Shown: positions 16,712 through 28,400 of the stretch, in pieces
Layout of the letters: every line of letters starts with the position of its first letter
Numbering within the stretch: position 1 is the first letter of the stretch
Assembly (NCBI RefSeq): GCF_000472865.1
Contig: NZ_AXAP01000024.1
Coordinates: 48,123 to 112,122, forward strand
DNA length: 64,000 nt
Source of the DNA: Bradyrhizobium elkanii WSM2783
Lineage (GTDB): Bacteria; Pseudomonadota; Alphaproteobacteria; Rhizobiales; Xanthobacteraceae
Direction: 5' to 3'
Translations under genes and position numbers: made by a program
Notes under the pieces: model-generated
Databases searched by the model: none
What the model was told of the DNA's origin: nothing
The model's input: only the letters and a program-made list of their open reading frames with translations

Positions 16712-18304
16712 ATGTCGGTACGCCAGTATCTGCTTGCGGCAATAAGTCTTGCCATCGTCGCGACGACGACATCTGTTTCAGCCCAGACGCTGCGCTACGC
16801 CAATCAGGGCGATCTGAAATCGCTGGATCCGCATACGCTGAACGAGACGACCACGCATGCCCATCTCGGACAGGTCTATGAAGGACTCACCGCGCGCGAC
16901 AAGGATCTGAAGATCATTCCGGCGCTCGCGGAAAGCTGGGAGACGCCGGAGCCGACCCGCTGGCGCTTCCATCTGCGCAAGAACGTCAAGTTCCAAAACG
17001 GCGATCCCTTCACCGCCGACGACGTGGTGTTCTCGGCCGACCGCGTCCGCGCCAAGGGCTCCAACCTGCAGACCCGCATTCCTGCCGATGCCAAGGTCGT
17101 CAAGGTCGACGACTACACCGTCGATTTCATCCTGACCTCGCCCAATCCCATCCTGAATTCGCAATGGGATACTTGGTACATCATGGACAAGAAGTGGGCT
17201 GAGGCGAACAACGCCACGCAGCCCACGCCGGCATCCGCGACCACGCCGAGCTTTGCCTCGCTCAACGCCAACGGCACCGGGCCTTTCATGATCGAAAGCC
17301 ATCAGCCCGGCGTGAAGACGGTGTTCAAGGTCAATCCGAACTGGTGGCAGAAGCCCGAACACAATTTGAAGGAAATTGTCTTCACCCCGATCGCCTCCGA
17401 TGCGACCCGCGTCGCCGCGCTGCTCTCGGGCGAGGTCGACATCATCGAGCCGGTTCCGATCCAGGACATCTCACGCGTCGATTCCAGTCCGAACGCGCAG
17501 GTGCTGAAGGGGCCGGAGCTCCGCACCATCTTCCTCGGCATGGACCAGAGCCGCGACGAGTTGCTCTACTCCAACATCAAGGGCAAGAACCCGTTCAAGG
17601 ACGTCCGTGTCCGCGAAGCCTTCTACAAGGCGATCGACATCGAACTGATCAAGAACCGCGTGATGCGCGGATTGTCGACGCCGTCGGCGCTGATGGTCGC
17701 GCCGCAACTGTTCGCGCTGTCGAAGGATTTCACCCGTCCGAAATTCGATCCCGACGGCGCCAAGAAGCTCCTGACCGCAGCCGGCTATCCCGACGGCTTC
17801 GAAGTCACCATGGATTGTCCGAACGACCGCTATGTCAACGACGCCGCGATCTGCCAGGCCGTGGTCGGCATGCTCGCCCGCATCGGCGTGAAGGTGAACC
17901 TGCTGGCGCAGCCGAAAGCGCAGTATTTTGCAAAAATCCTGAAGCCCGGCGGCTACCAGACCTCGTTCTACATGCTGGGATGGACGCCGGGCACGCTCGA
18001 CTCGCACAACGTGATGTATGACATCATGGGCTGCCGCGACGATCCGAAATCGGCGCGCGGCGAGACCAATCTCGGCGGCTACTGCAACAAGGAATTCGAC
18101 GCCGTCGCCGACAAGGTGCTGCAGGAGACCGACACCGCCAAGCGCGACCAGTTGATCAAGGCCGGCTTCGAGATCGCGATGAAGGACTGGGCCTATATCC
18201 CGCTGCATCAGCAGGCGCTGGCCTGGGGTGTCTCGAAAAAATTGAAAGTGGTGCAGCGCCCGGACAACCAGGTGCTGCCCTACTGGATGGTCAAATCGGA
18301 ATAA
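16712..18304 (+). CDS. ABC transporter periplasmic substrate-binding protein (peptide/glutathione type)
   Basis: This 530-residue solute-binding protein of the DppA/OppA/GsiB cluster delivers peptides to the permeases encoded downstream. The start at 16712 gives a clear signal peptide (MSVRQYLLAAISLAIVATTTSVSAQ, cut near residue 25). Family blocks include the LRYANQGDLKSLDPHTLNE start, YEGLTARDKDLKIIPALAESWE and WRFHLRKNVKFQNGDPF. A 10-base-pair hairpin with a T run follows the stop, consistent with the binding protein being made in excess over the permeases. Confidence 0.92.
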   Translation: MSVRQYLLAAISLAIVATTTSVSAQTLRYANQGDLKSLDPHTLNETTTHAHLGQVYEGLTARDKDLKIIPALAESWETPEPTRWRFHLRKNVKFQNGDPFTADDVVFSADRVRAKGSNLQTRIPADAKVVKVDDYTVDFILTSPNPILNSQWDTWYIMDKKWAEANNATQPTPASATTPSFASLNANGTGPFMIESHQPGVKTVFKVNPNWWQKPEHNLKEIVFTPIASDATRVAALLSGEVDIIEPVPIQDISRVDSSPNAQVLKGPELRTIFLGMDQSRDELLYSNIKGKNPFKDVRVREAFYKAIDIELIKNRVMRGLSTPSALMVAPQLFALSKDFTRPKFDPDGAKKLLTAAGYPDGFEVTMDCPNDRYVNDAAICQAVVGMLARIGVKVNLLAQPKAQYFAKILKPGGYQTSFYMLGWTPGTLDSHNVMYDIMGCRDDPKSARGETNLGGYCNKEFDAVADKVLQETDTAKRDQLIKAGFEIAMKDWAYIPLHQQALAWGVSKKLKVVQRPDNQVLPYWMVKSE

Positions 18305-18318
18305 AGCTTCGTCACTCC

Positions 18319-18353
18319 AAGGTCCCGGCAGCCCCGCGCTTCCGGGACCTTTT
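18319..18353 (+). terminator. Hairpin between binding-protein and permease genes (partial terminator)
   Basis: AAGGTCCCGG (18319-18328) pairs with CCGGGACCTT (18342-18351) and is followed by more T. It lies 15 bases after the binding-protein stop, inside what is otherwise one operon, so it probably reduces read-through or protects the upstream mRNA. Confidence 0.8.
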
Positions 18354-18397
18354 GCTTAGTGACAGGAAATCACCAACGCTTCGGGTGAAAGGAACAG

Positions 18398-19378
18398 ATG
18401 CTCGCTTTCACGCTTCGCCGCGCCGTTCAAGCCATCGGGGTGATGATCGCCGTCGGGATCATCGCCTTCGCGATGTTCCGTTTCGCCGGCGACCCCGTCA
18501 GCCAGATCGTCTCGATCGACACGCCCGCGGCCGAGCGCGAGGCGGTGCGCAAGTCGCTCGGGCTCGACGATCCCGTGCTGGTCCAGTTCGCGCGCTATTT
18601 TATCAACGCGGCGCAGTTCAAGTTCGGCGTCTCCTATCAGTTCCGGCAGCCGGTCTCGACACTGCTCGCCGAACGGATGCCGGCGACGCTGGAACTCGCG
18701 GTCTGCGCCACCATCTTCGCGATGGTGTTCGGCATCCTCATGGGCGTCTATGCCGCGCTGAGGCGCGACACGCTGCTTGCCAAACTATGCCAGGCGGTGT
18801 CGCTGATCGGCATCTCGCTGCCGACCTTCCTGATCGGCATCCTCCTGATCTATTTGTTCGCGGTGACCCTGGGCTGGCTGCCTTCATTCGGCCGCGGCGA
18901 AGTAGTGCGGATCGGCTGGTGGACCACTGGCCTGCTCACGGTGTCCGGACTCAAGGCGCTGATCATGCCCTCGATCACGCTCGGCCTGTTCCAGATGACG
19001 CTGATCATGCGGCTGGTGCGCGCGGAGATGCTGGAAGTGCTGCGCGCCGACTATATCCGCTTTGCCCGCGCCCGTGGACTGACCACGCGCGCCATTCATT
19101 TCGGTCACGCGCTGAAGAACACGCTGGTTCCCGTCATCACCGTGGCCGGCCTGCAATTTGGCTCGGTTATTGCATTCTCGATCATCACCGAGTCCGTGTT
19201 CCAGTGGCCGGGCATGGGATTGATGTTCGTGCAGGCGGTGCAAAACGTCGATATCCCGATCATGGCGGCGTATCTTCTGATGGTCTCGCTGATCTTCGTC
19301 ACGATCAACCTCGTGGTCGACATCCTCTACACCATCGTCGACCCGCGCCTGCGCGCCACCGTCAGCCGTCCGGCTTGA
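18398..19378 (+). CDS. ABC transporter permease, DppB-like
   Basis: The 326-residue inner-membrane protein has an N-terminal membrane helix (MLAFTLRRAVQAIGVMIAVG), about six membrane segments in all, and the cytoplasmic coupling loop near LRADYIRFARARGLT that contacts the ATPase. The family role is one half of the channel of peptide-type importers. It precedes the second permease by 10 bases. Confidence 0.92.
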   Translation: MLAFTLRRAVQAIGVMIAVGIIAFAMFRFAGDPVSQIVSIDTPAAEREAVRKSLGLDDPVLVQFARYFINAAQFKFGVSYQFRQPVSTLLAERMPATLELAVCATIFAMVFGILMGVYAALRRDTLLAKLCQAVSLIGISLPTFLIGILLIYLFAVTLGWLPSFGRGEVVRIGWWTTGLLTVSGLKALIMPSITLGLFQMTLIMRLVRAEMLEVLRADYIRFARARGLTTRAIHFGHALKNTLVPVITVAGLQFGSVIAFSIITESVFQWPGMGLMFVQAVQNVDIPIMAAYLLMVSLIFVTINLVVDILYTIVDPRLRATVSRPA

Positions 19379-19388
19379 GGGCCACAGC

Positions 19389-20348
19389 ATGTCCGACGCA
19401 GTCGTCCAAGACCAGACCGAAGCCGCGCACGCTGGTGCAAGCTGGTTCCGTCGCGCCGTCGACAGCGACCTGTTCTATTCCTTCCGCCGCTCGAAGCTGA
19501 CGATGCTCGCGGCCGCCGTCACCCTGCTGTTCTTCCTGCTCGCGATCCTTGCTTCCGTACTCGCCGTGCAGAACCCGTTCGATCCGGCGCAGCTCCAATT
19601 GATGAACTCACGCATCTCGCCACTCTGGACCGCGGACGGCCAGAGCCCGTTCCTGCTCGGCACCGACGAACAGGGCCGCGATGTGTTCTCCGCCATTCTC
19701 TATGGCTTGAGGATTTCGCTTATCGTCGGCGTGCTCGGCGTCGTCTTCGCCGGCGCGATCGGAATCACGCTCGGGCTGATCGCGGGCTATCTCGGCGGCG
19801 CCGTCGACGCCGTGATCATGCGGATCGCCGACGTGCAGCTCACCTTCCCGGCGATCCTGATCGCGCTGATCGTCAATGGCGTTGCCAAATCCGTGTTCGG
19901 CAACCGGCTCGATCCGATGAGCATGCTCGCCGTCCTCGTGGTCGCGATCGGGCTGAGTTTCTGGGTGCAATATGCCCGTACCGTGCGCGGCTCGGTCATG
20001 GTGGAGAAGAACAAGGATTATGTCGCCGCCGCGCAACTGATCGGTCTGCCCGCGCCCAAGATCATGCTGCGCCACGTGCTGCCCAACACGATGGGCCCGA
20101 TCCTCGTCATCGCCACCATCAACCTGGCGCTCGCTGTTATCACCGAGGCGACGCTGTCGTTCCTGGGCTCAGGCATGCCCGACACCATGCCCTCGCTCGG
20201 AACGTTGATCCGGATCGGCAACAATTATCTCTTCGCCGGCGAATGGTGGATCGTCGCCTTTCCCGGCATTGCGCTGGCCGGCTTGATCCTCTCGATCAAC
20301 CTGCTCGGCGATTGGCTGCGCGACGCGCTCAATCCGAAGCTCCGATGA
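19389..20348 (+). CDS. ABC transporter permease, DppC-like
   Basis: The 319-residue protein has a cytoplasmic N-terminus with a first membrane helix at about 40-62, the N-terminal extracytoplasmic DppC-type domain (NPFDPAQLQL...LLGTDEQGRDVFS), and the EAA-type loop in VEKNKDYVAAAQLIGLPAPKI. It is the second channel subunit. Its stop overlaps the start of the first ATPase gene (ATGA at 20345-20348), indicating translational coupling. Confidence 0.92.
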   Translation: MSDAVVQDQTEAAHAGASWFRRAVDSDLFYSFRRSKLTMLAAAVTLLFFLLAILASVLAVQNPFDPAQLQLMNSRISPLWTADGQSPFLLGTDEQGRDVFSAILYGLRISLIVGVLGVVFAGAIGITLGLIAGYLGGAVDAVIMRIADVQLTFPAILIALIVNGVAKSVFGNRLDPMSMLAVLVVAIGLSFWVQYARTVRGSVMVEKNKDYVAAAQLIGLPAPKIMLRHVLPNTMGPILVIATINLALAVITEATLSFLGSGMPDTMPSLGTLIRIGNNYLFAGEWWIVAFPGIALAGLILSINLLGDWLRDALNPKLR

Positions 20349-21327
20349 CCGTGCCTGTCCTCTCCGTGCGTGACCTGAAGGTGGAGTTCGTCACCCGCCG
20401 CGCGACGTTGCGCGCGATCGACGGCGTCTCCTTCGAGATCGCCAAGGGCGAGGTGCTGGGCGTGGTCGGCGAATCCGGCGCCGGCAAGTCGGTCACGGGC
20501 CTTGCTGTCATTGGCCTGATCGATCCGCCCGGCCGCATCTCCGGCGGCGAGATCCTGCTCTCGGGCATGCGCATCGATCATTTGCCGCCGGAGGAAATCC
20601 GGCGCGTGCGCGGCAAACGCATCGGCATGATCTTCCAGGATCCGCTGACGAGCCTCAACCCGCTGTACCGGATCGGCGACCAGATCGTCGAAACTATCCG
20701 CACCCATACCAACCTGTTGGAAAGTGCCGCGCGAAAACGTGCCGTCGACCTGCTCGCCGAGGTCGGCATCCCCGCGCCGGACAAGCGCGTCGACGGCTAT
20801 CCGCATGAATTCTCCGGCGGCATGCGCCAGCGCGTCGTAATCGCGCTCGCGATCTGCGCCGAGCCGGAACTGATCATTGCCGACGAGCCGACCACCGCGC
20901 TCGACGTTTCTGTACAGGCGCAGATCATCGCATTGATCAAGCGGCTCGGCCGCGATCATGGCACCGCCGTGATGCTTGTGACCCACGACATGGGCGTGAT
21001 CGCCGAGACCTGCGACCGCGTCGCGGTGATGTATTCCGGCCGCATCGCCGAGATCGGCCCGGTGCAGGACGTCATCCGCAATCCGCTGCATCCCTACGCC
21101 AAGGGCCTGATGGGCGCGATCCCGACGCTTGCCGGCGAGGACAAGCGATTGGTGCAGATTCCTGGCTCGATGCCGCGATTGTCGGCGATTCCGCCGGGCT
21201 GCCCGTTCAACCCGCGCTGCGCTTTTGCCTTCGACCGCTGCCGGGTCGAGCGTCCCGAACCGATCCGCCAGGGCGCGCAGGCCGTCGCCTGCCATCTCTA
21301 CGACCACGCCGCGAAGGAGAGTGCGGC

Positions 21328-21331
<4 letters not shown>
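20345..21331 (+). CDS. ABC transporter ATP-binding protein, DppD-like
   Basis: This 328-residue ATPase starts at the ATG overlapping the permease stop. Walker A is GESGAGKS, the signature FSGGMRQR, and Walker B LIIADEPTTALD. The C-terminus has the OppD/DppD cysteine cluster (PPGCPFNPRCAFAFDRC), which in relatives binds an iron-sulfur cluster. It works with the next gene product as a heterodimeric motor. The stop overlaps the next start by 4 bases. Confidence 0.93.
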
Positions 21332-22323
<992 letters not shown>

Positions 22324-22418
22324 ACACAACGATGCGAGGTAGCCATGCCGGCCGCGCCGTTGGCAGCGGCCCGCGCCTGTGATCAAGTGCGCCCGCAAAG
22401 AACAACTGGTGGCCAACG

Positions 22419-24224
22419 ATGAGCAATATCAATCCCGATCCGTTCACGACGCGTCCCGAGATCGAAGGCACTTTCGGCGTCGTCACCTCCACGCACTGGA
22501 TCGCGACCGCGGTCGGCATGGCCACGCTGGAAAAAGGTGGCAACGCCTTCGACGCCGGCGTCGCCACAGCCTTCACGCTGCAGGTGGTCGAGCCGCACCT
22601 GAACGGCCCCGGCGGCGACGTGCCTGTCATTGTGCACGATGTCAGGCGCGGCAAGACCGAGGTGATTTGCGGCCAGGGCCCCGCGCCGGCGAAGGCGACG
22701 ATCGCGCATTATCGCAGCGAGGGGCTGGAGATGGTCCCCGGCACCGGCCTCCTCGCCGCCTGCGTGCCCGGCACATTCGAGTCCTGGATGCTGCTGCTGC
22801 GCGATTACGGCACGCTGAAGCTGCGCGATGTGCTCGAGCCCGCGATCGCCTATGCCGGCGAAGGCTTTCCGCTGGTCGAGCGCGCCTGCGCCACTATCCA
22901 GACGGTAGAGCAACTGTTCCGCAAGCACTGGCCGACCTCGGCCGAAGTTTATCTTCCGAATAACGAGGTGCCCAGGCCCGGCACGATCTTCACCAACAAG
23001 CGCCTGTCGGAAACCTACGCCCGCATCCTGAAAGAAGCGGAAAGCGCAGGCGGCGACCGCGTCGCGCAGATCGAGCGCGCGCGCCAAGTGTGGTCGAAGG
23101 GCTTCGTCGCCGAGGCGATCGACAAATTCTGCCGGACCCAGGAGGTGATGGACGTCTCCGGCTCGCCGCATCGCGGCGTGCTGTCGGCTGACGACATGGC
23201 GCGCTGGCAGCCGACGATCGAAGCGCCGCTGACCTACGATTACGGCCGCTACACCGTCTGCAAGGCCGGTGTCTGGAGCCAGGGCCCGGTGATGCTGCAG
23301 CAGCTTGCGCTGCTGAAAGGCTTTGACCTCGACGGCCTCGATCCCACCAGCGCCGATTTCATCCATCTGCAGATCGAATGCGCCAAGCTCGCTTACGCCG
23401 ACCGCGAGACGTTTTACGGCGATCCGAACTTCACCGATATCCCGATCGAGACGCTGCTGTCGGATGCCTATAACGACGAGCGCCGCAAGCTGATCTCGAA
23501 GGACAAGGCTTCGCTCGACTTCATCCCCGGCTCGGTCGAAGGCTTTGGCGCGATGGTCAAGCTGCGCCGCGCCGAGGGCCATCGCGAGGCGGTCGGCGCG
23601 ATGGGCGCGGGCGAGCCCACCGTCGGCCGCTTCGGGGAGGTGCGCGGCGACACTGTGCATTTCGACATCATCGACAAGGCCGGCAACATGATCTCGGCGA
23701 CGCCCTCCGGCGGCTGGCTGCAATCCTCACCTGTCATCCCCGAGCTCGGCTTCTGCCTCGGCAGCCGCGCGCAGATGTTCTGGCTGGAGGAGAACCATCC
23801 GGCCGCGCTGGCGCCGGGCAAGCGCCCGCGCACCACGCTCTCGCCCACCATGGCGCTGCGCGACGGCGAGCCGTATCTGGCCTGGGGCTCGCCGGGCGGC
23901 GACCAGCAGGATCAGTGGATCACGCAGTTCTTCCTGCGCCACGTCCATGCCAAGCTCAATCTGCAGGAGGCGATCGACGCGCCGGCCTGGCATTCCGAGC
24001 ATTTCCCGATCTCGTTCTGGCCACGCACCGCGCGCCCTGGCGTGCTTGTGGTCGAGGGCCGCGTGCCCAAGGCGAGCATTGACGAGTTGCAGCGTCGCGG
24101 CCACATCGTCGAAGTCGGTCCCGACTGGTCGGAAGGACGGCTGACCGCGGCTTCACGGTTGGGCCGCAAGCGCCGCGCTGCAGCCAACCCACGCGGCATG
24201 CAGGGCTACGCCGCTGGAAGGTAG
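22419..24224 (+). CDS. Gamma-glutamyltransferase family protein
   Basis: The 601-residue Ntn-hydrolase matures by cutting itself before a catalytic Thr. The likely nucleophile is Thr412 in GDTVHFDIIDKAGNMIS, which matches the TTHxSVVDxxGN pattern of the family. The front part has the usual block VVTSTHWIATAVGM and the back part PGKRPRTTLSPTMA and GSPGGDQQDQW. No signal peptide is visible, so the protein is probably cytoplasmic, unlike the periplasmic E. coli enzyme. Position behind a peptide-type importer suggests cleavage of imported glutathione or gamma-glutamyl peptides, parallel to the gsi/iaaA arrangement. Confidence 0.88.
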   Translation: MSNINPDPFTTRPEIEGTFGVVTSTHWIATAVGMATLEKGGNAFDAGVATAFTLQVVEPHLNGPGGDVPVIVHDVRRGKTEVICGQGPAPAKATIAHYRSEGLEMVPGTGLLAACVPGTFESWMLLLRDYGTLKLRDVLEPAIAYAGEGFPLVERACATIQTVEQLFRKHWPTSAEVYLPNNEVPRPGTIFTNKRLSETYARILKEAESAGGDRVAQIERARQVWSKGFVAEAIDKFCRTQEVMDVSGSPHRGVLSADDMARWQPTIEAPLTYDYGRYTVCKAGVWSQGPVMLQQLALLKGFDLDGLDPTSADFIHLQIECAKLAYADRETFYGDPNFTDIPIETLLSDAYNDERRKLISKDKASLDFIPGSVEGFGAMVKLRRAEGHREAVGAMGAGEPTVGRFGEVRGDTVHFDIIDKAGNMISATPSGGWLQSSPVIPELGFCLGSRAQMFWLEENHPAALAPGKRPRTTLSPTMALRDGEPYLAWGSPGGDQQDQWITQFFLRHVHAKLNLQEAIDAPAWHSEHFPISFWPRTARPGVLVVEGRVPKASIDELQRRGHIVEVGPDWSEGRLTAASRLGRKRRAAANPRGMQGYAAGR

Positions 24225-24262
24225 CGGGCGAAAAGCGATCGGGCCGCGGGGCGGCAAGCTAA

Positions 24263-24360
24263 CCCCTCATGGTGAGGAGCGCGTAGCGCGTCTCGAACCA
24301 TGAGGCCCCGCTGGTGGCCTCATCCTTCGAGACGCGCTGCACGCTCCTCAGGATGAGGGG
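24263..24360. repeat. Dispersed inverted repeat, family A, second copy
   Basis: CCCCTCATGGTGAGGAGCGC at the left mirrors CGCTCCTCAGGATGAGGGG at the right; GCGTCTCGAACCATGAGG and CATCCTTCGAGACGCG form the inner arms. It sits between two convergent genes and may act as a bidirectional terminator. Confidence 0.88.
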
Positions 24361-24372
24361 ATATAGCGCGCT

Positions 24373-25116
24373 TTAGATCACCAGCTCTCGCAGCACGCGG
24401 CGGCAATCCATCTCGTATTCGAGATCGACCACCGGCGGCCGGGCGAAGTGCCAGGTCAGGCCGGCGCGGGTGGCGCCGCGGCGCACCAGTTCATCGGCGA
24501 GATGCGGATGGAAATCGTGCACGGTGTAGACCTGCACGCCGGTGGTGTCCTGCCAGGTGGAACCGAATTCGGCGAGCCGCCGCTCCATTTCGCCGACGGT
24601 GAAGCGCACCTTCTCCTTCCAGGCTTCCGCGCTCACGTCGCGATAGCGCACGATGCGCTCGGGATAGCTGCCGGTACCGCCGCGCGCCTCGGCGCCGCCG
24701 GCGATGACGAAGGACGGCGAGGTTCCCGTGCTCGGGCGTGTGAACGAGAATGCGTAGAATGACGGCTCGGCGGGAGGATCGATTTCGGGACAGACATTGC
24801 TGCGCGCCACCGGATTGGTGTTGCCATCGAACAGCCCCCATTCCGCGAGCGTCTTCACATAATGCTCGTTGAAGGCGCGAAAGCCCTGCTCCGAGACCGC
24901 CGCCGGCGAACGCAATTCGCAGGCGCAGAACGAGGTCAGCGGCCGACCCGCCGCCTGGATATGACTTGCGATCCGCGCAAAACCCTCGGCAAGCGGCACC
25001 AGCCTGTCAAAGCGCACGCGCTCGACCTCGAAGCCGGGATTGGCGGCCGCGCCGCTCGAATACTGGAACACGGCCGGAATGAAGCGATAATTGCCGGGCG
25101 CGAAGTCGCTCACCAT
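24373..25116 (-). CDS. Conserved protein of uncertain function (possibly CnbZ-type aminomuconate deaminase family)
   Basis: The 247-residue soluble protein starts MVSDFAPGNYRFIPAVFQYS and includes FCACELRSPAAVSEQGF, NPVARSNVCPE and a C-terminal YEMDCRRVLREL. No standard catalytic fingerprint is recognised. The N-terminal pattern reminds me of proteins labelled 2-amino-5-chloromuconate deaminase (CnbZ type), but I cannot verify this. Cysteines in CACE and NVCPE and the His pair in VHDFHPHLADE are candidate functional residues. It stands alone between repeats, with no pathway partner nearby. Confidence 0.6.
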   Translation of the reverse strand: MVSDFAPGNYRFIPAVFQYSSGAAANPGFEVERVRFDRLVPLAEGFARIASHIQAAGRPLTSFCACELRSPAAVSEQGFRAFNEHYVKTLAEWGLFDGNTNPVARSNVCPEIDPPAEPSFYAFSFTRPSTGTSPSFVIAGGAEARGGTGSYPERIVRYRDVSAEAWKEKVRFTVGEMERRLAEFGSTWQDTTGVQVYTVHDFHPHLADELVRRGATRAGLTWHFARPPVVDLEYEMDCRRVLRELVI

Positions 25117-25192
25117 GTCTGTTTCCCCCTAAAGCTCAGTTGTTTATGCGCGCATGCTGAAGAGCTTGCGACTTTCTAGCAAGGAAACTCGC

Positions 25193-25333
25193 CGTCGTCC
25201 CGGACAAGTGAGCGAAGCGAACGCCGATCCGAGACCCATAACCACAGGCCCATGCGATGGGCCAAGCTATAACCGCTTGCTCGCGTACAACACCTCCCTG
25301 TGGTTATGGGTCCCGGGTCAAGCCCGGGACGAC
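25193..25333. repeat. Dispersed inverted repeat, family E (CGTCGTCCCGG / ACCCATAACCACAGG type)
   Basis: This fills the middle of a 304-base gene-free gap (25117-25420). The left part has CGTCGTCCCGGACAAG and GAGACCCATAACCACAGG; the right part CCTGTGGTTATGGGTCCCGG and CAAGCCCGGGACGAC. A related copy is at 60824-60945. The rest of the gap holds the efflux operon terminator and the leader of the gene at 24373. Confidence 0.87.
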
Positions 25334-25350
25334 AGCAGACATGCTGTCCA

Positions 25351-25394
25351 CAAAAACCAAAAGGGCAGCAACGGTAGAACCGTCGCCGCCCTTT
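25351..25394 (-). terminator. Intrinsic terminator of the RND efflux operon
   Basis: Reading leftward, AAAGGGCGGCGACGG pairs with CCGTTGCTGCCCTTT (15 pairs, two of them G-U) around a 5-base loop, followed by TTGGTTTTTG. It lies about 27 bases past the RND stop codon. A strong rho-independent terminator. Confidence 0.9.
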
Positions 25395-25420
25395 CGCTGA
25401 GACTTTGGGGCCAAGAAGTC

Positions 25421-28400
25421 TCAGGTAGGCTTGAGCGCTCCGTCACCGCCGAGCTCGTAGTCGGCGATCTGCTTGTTGCGCTCTGAAGTCGCTTTCGCCC
25501 GGTGATCGGTGGCGATCGTGACATAGACCGCGGGCAGCACGAACAGCGTGAACAGCGTACCGATCAGCATGCCCGCGACCACGACGAGACCGATCGAGAA
25601 CCGGCTGGCCGCACCGGCACCCGACGCGGTCAACAGCGGGAGCAGGCCGGTGACCATCGCCGCCGTCGTCATCAGGATCGGACGCAGCCGGATGCGCGCC
25701 GCCATCTCGATCGCCGAGCGGCGGTCGAGCCCCTCGTTGAGCTGCAGTTCGTTGGCGAACTCCACCATCAGGATGCCGTGCTTGGTGATGAGGCCGACCA
25801 GCGTCAGCAATCCGACCTGGGTATAGATGTTCATCGTCGCGACGCCGAAGAACAGCGGGATCAGGGCGCCGACGATCGCCATGGGCACAGAGACCATGAT
25901 GACCAGCGGGTCGCGCAAGCTCTCGAACTGCGCCGCCAGCACCAGGAAGACGATGATCACGGCGAACGCGAAGGTGATGACGAGCTGGTTGCCCTCCTGC
26001 ACATATTGCCGCGAGTCCGCCAGATAGTCATGGCCGAAGCCGGCCGGCAGTTTCTTGGCCTCACCTTCGAGGAAGTCGACCGCCTGGCCCACCGTCACGC
26101 CCGGCATCGGCACCGCCGAGAAGGTCGCCGAGTTGAGCTGGTTGTAGTGCGTCAGCGCGTTCGGATCGGTGCCCGTCTCGATCGAGACGACGGTCGAGAT
26201 CGGCACCAACTGTCCGGTGTTGGTCGGCACGTAGTAGCCGCCAAGCGCCTCCGGCGACAGGCGGACGGCACGCGGCACCTGCGGGATCACCTGGTAGGAG
26301 CGTCCCTCCAGATTGAAGCGGTTGACGTAGTTGCCGCCGAGCAGCGTGGCCAGTGTCGCGCCGACCTGCTGCATGTTGATGCCGAGGTCGCTTGCCTTGG
26401 AGCGGTCGACGCGGACACGCACCACCGGCTGGTTGAAATCGAGATCGCTGTCGGAGACGATGAACATACCGCTCTTGCGGGCGGCTGCCTTCAACTTCTC
26501 CATCTGCTCATAGATGGCCTGGAAGCTGACGGTCGAATTGATCACCATCTGCACCGGCAGGCCGCCCGGACCACCCGGCAGCGGCGGCAGGTTGAAGGCA
26601 AACGCATTGACGCCTTCGATCTTGGACAGCTCCGCCTGCACCAGCGACTTCAGTGCGATCGACGAACGCTTGCGCTCGTCCCACGGGGTGAGCAGCATGC
26701 CGGCGATGCCGCTTTGCGCACTCGGCGTGCCATTCAGGATAAAGCGCAGATCCGTCTCCGGAAACTTCTGGAACGCCTTGTCCATCTTCTCGCCGTAGAA
26801 GTCGATGTAGTCGATGTTGGCGTATTTCGGCGCCTTGGTCAGCGCGAACACGATGCCCTGGTCCTCCTCGGGCGCGAGCTCCTTCATCGTGTGCATGTAG
26901 AGGAAGCCGACGAGGCCGAGCATGGTCAGCGCAAACAGGCCGGTGATCGGTCGGTAATCGAGCGAGCGGTCGAGCTTCCGACCGTACCAGCGCGTCAACG
27001 AACCGAACACGCGGTTGACCGCTCGCGCGAAACGCCCTTCCTCGGTGTTCTTCAGCAGCACCGAGCACATCATGGGCGACAGCGTCAGCGCGATCACGCC
27101 CGACACGATCACCGAGCCCGCGAGCGTGAAGGCGAATTCGCGGAACAACGCACCGGTGAGGCCGCCGAGGAAGCCGATCGGCGCGTACACCGCGGCGAGC
27201 GTGATGGTCATGGAGATGACCGGACCGACGATCTCGCGCGCGCCGATGAGTGACGCCTGTACCGGCGTCTTGCCCTCCTCGAGATGGCGGTGGATGTTCT
27301 CCACCACAACGATGGCGTCGTCGACCACGAGACCGATCGCGAGCACCATCGCGAGCAGGGTCAAGAGATTGATGCTGAAACCCATGACCAGCATCAGGCT
27401 GCAGACGCCGACCAGCGATAGCGGGATCGTCACCACGGGGATGATGACCGAGCGGATCGAGGCCAGGAACAGGAAGATCACCACGATGACGATCACGACG
27501 GCTTCGCCGAGTGTCTTCTCCACCTCATCGATCGACGATTGAATGAACTTGGTGGAATCGTAGGCCACCTTCATCTTCAGCGACGGCGGCAGGTTGCGCT
27601 CGAGTTCCGGGAATAGGGCGCGGACGCCCTTCACAAGGGTCAGCGGGTTACCTTGCGGGGTCGCGTTGATACCGATGAAGATCGCATGCTCGCCATTGAA
27701 CGCGACGCTCGCGTCCGTGCTTTGGGCGGCAAGTTCGACTTGCGCGATATCCTCCATCCGGACGAAGCCGCCCTCCCTCGACTTCACGATCATGCGCTTG
27801 AACTCGTCGATGTTGCGCAGATCGGTGTTGGTCGAAACGTTGGAGACGATGTAGTAGCCCTTGGACTGGCCGGCGGCGGCCTGGAAGTTGTTGGACGCAA
27901 TCGCCTGCGCAACATCCGTGGGCGACACGCCGCGCCCCGCCATCTTGATCGGGTCGAGCCACAATCGCATCGCAAAAGTCTGGCCGCCGAGGATGTCGGC
28001 GGAAGCCACGCCGTCAACCGTCGACAGCAACGGCTGGACCACGCGCGTGAGGTAATCCGAGATCGCCGATCCCGACAGCTCCTCGCTGGAGAAGCCGAGA
28101 TACATCACGGCCGTGGTCTGGCCGGTGGTCTTGGTGACGACCGGGTCGTTCGATTCCTTCGGGATCAGGTATTTGACCGAGTTGACCTTGGCCAGCACCT
28201 CGGTGAGCGCCTGGTTCGGGTCGAAGTTCAGCTTGATGTAGACCTGGATCGTGGAGGTGCCGAGCACCGAGGACGAGGTGATGTAGTCGACGCCTTCGGC
28301 CGAGGCGACCGCCTGCTCGATCGGCGTCGTGATGAAGCCCTGGATCAGGTCGGCCGACGCACCGGGATAGCTGGTGGTGACGTTGACCACCGTGTTCGAC

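Noticed and set aside
25502..27253. 583-residue + strand frame opposite the RND gene
   Set aside because: Composition is dominated by Arg, Asp, His and Gln without any fold signature; the RND pump on the other strand is unmistakable.
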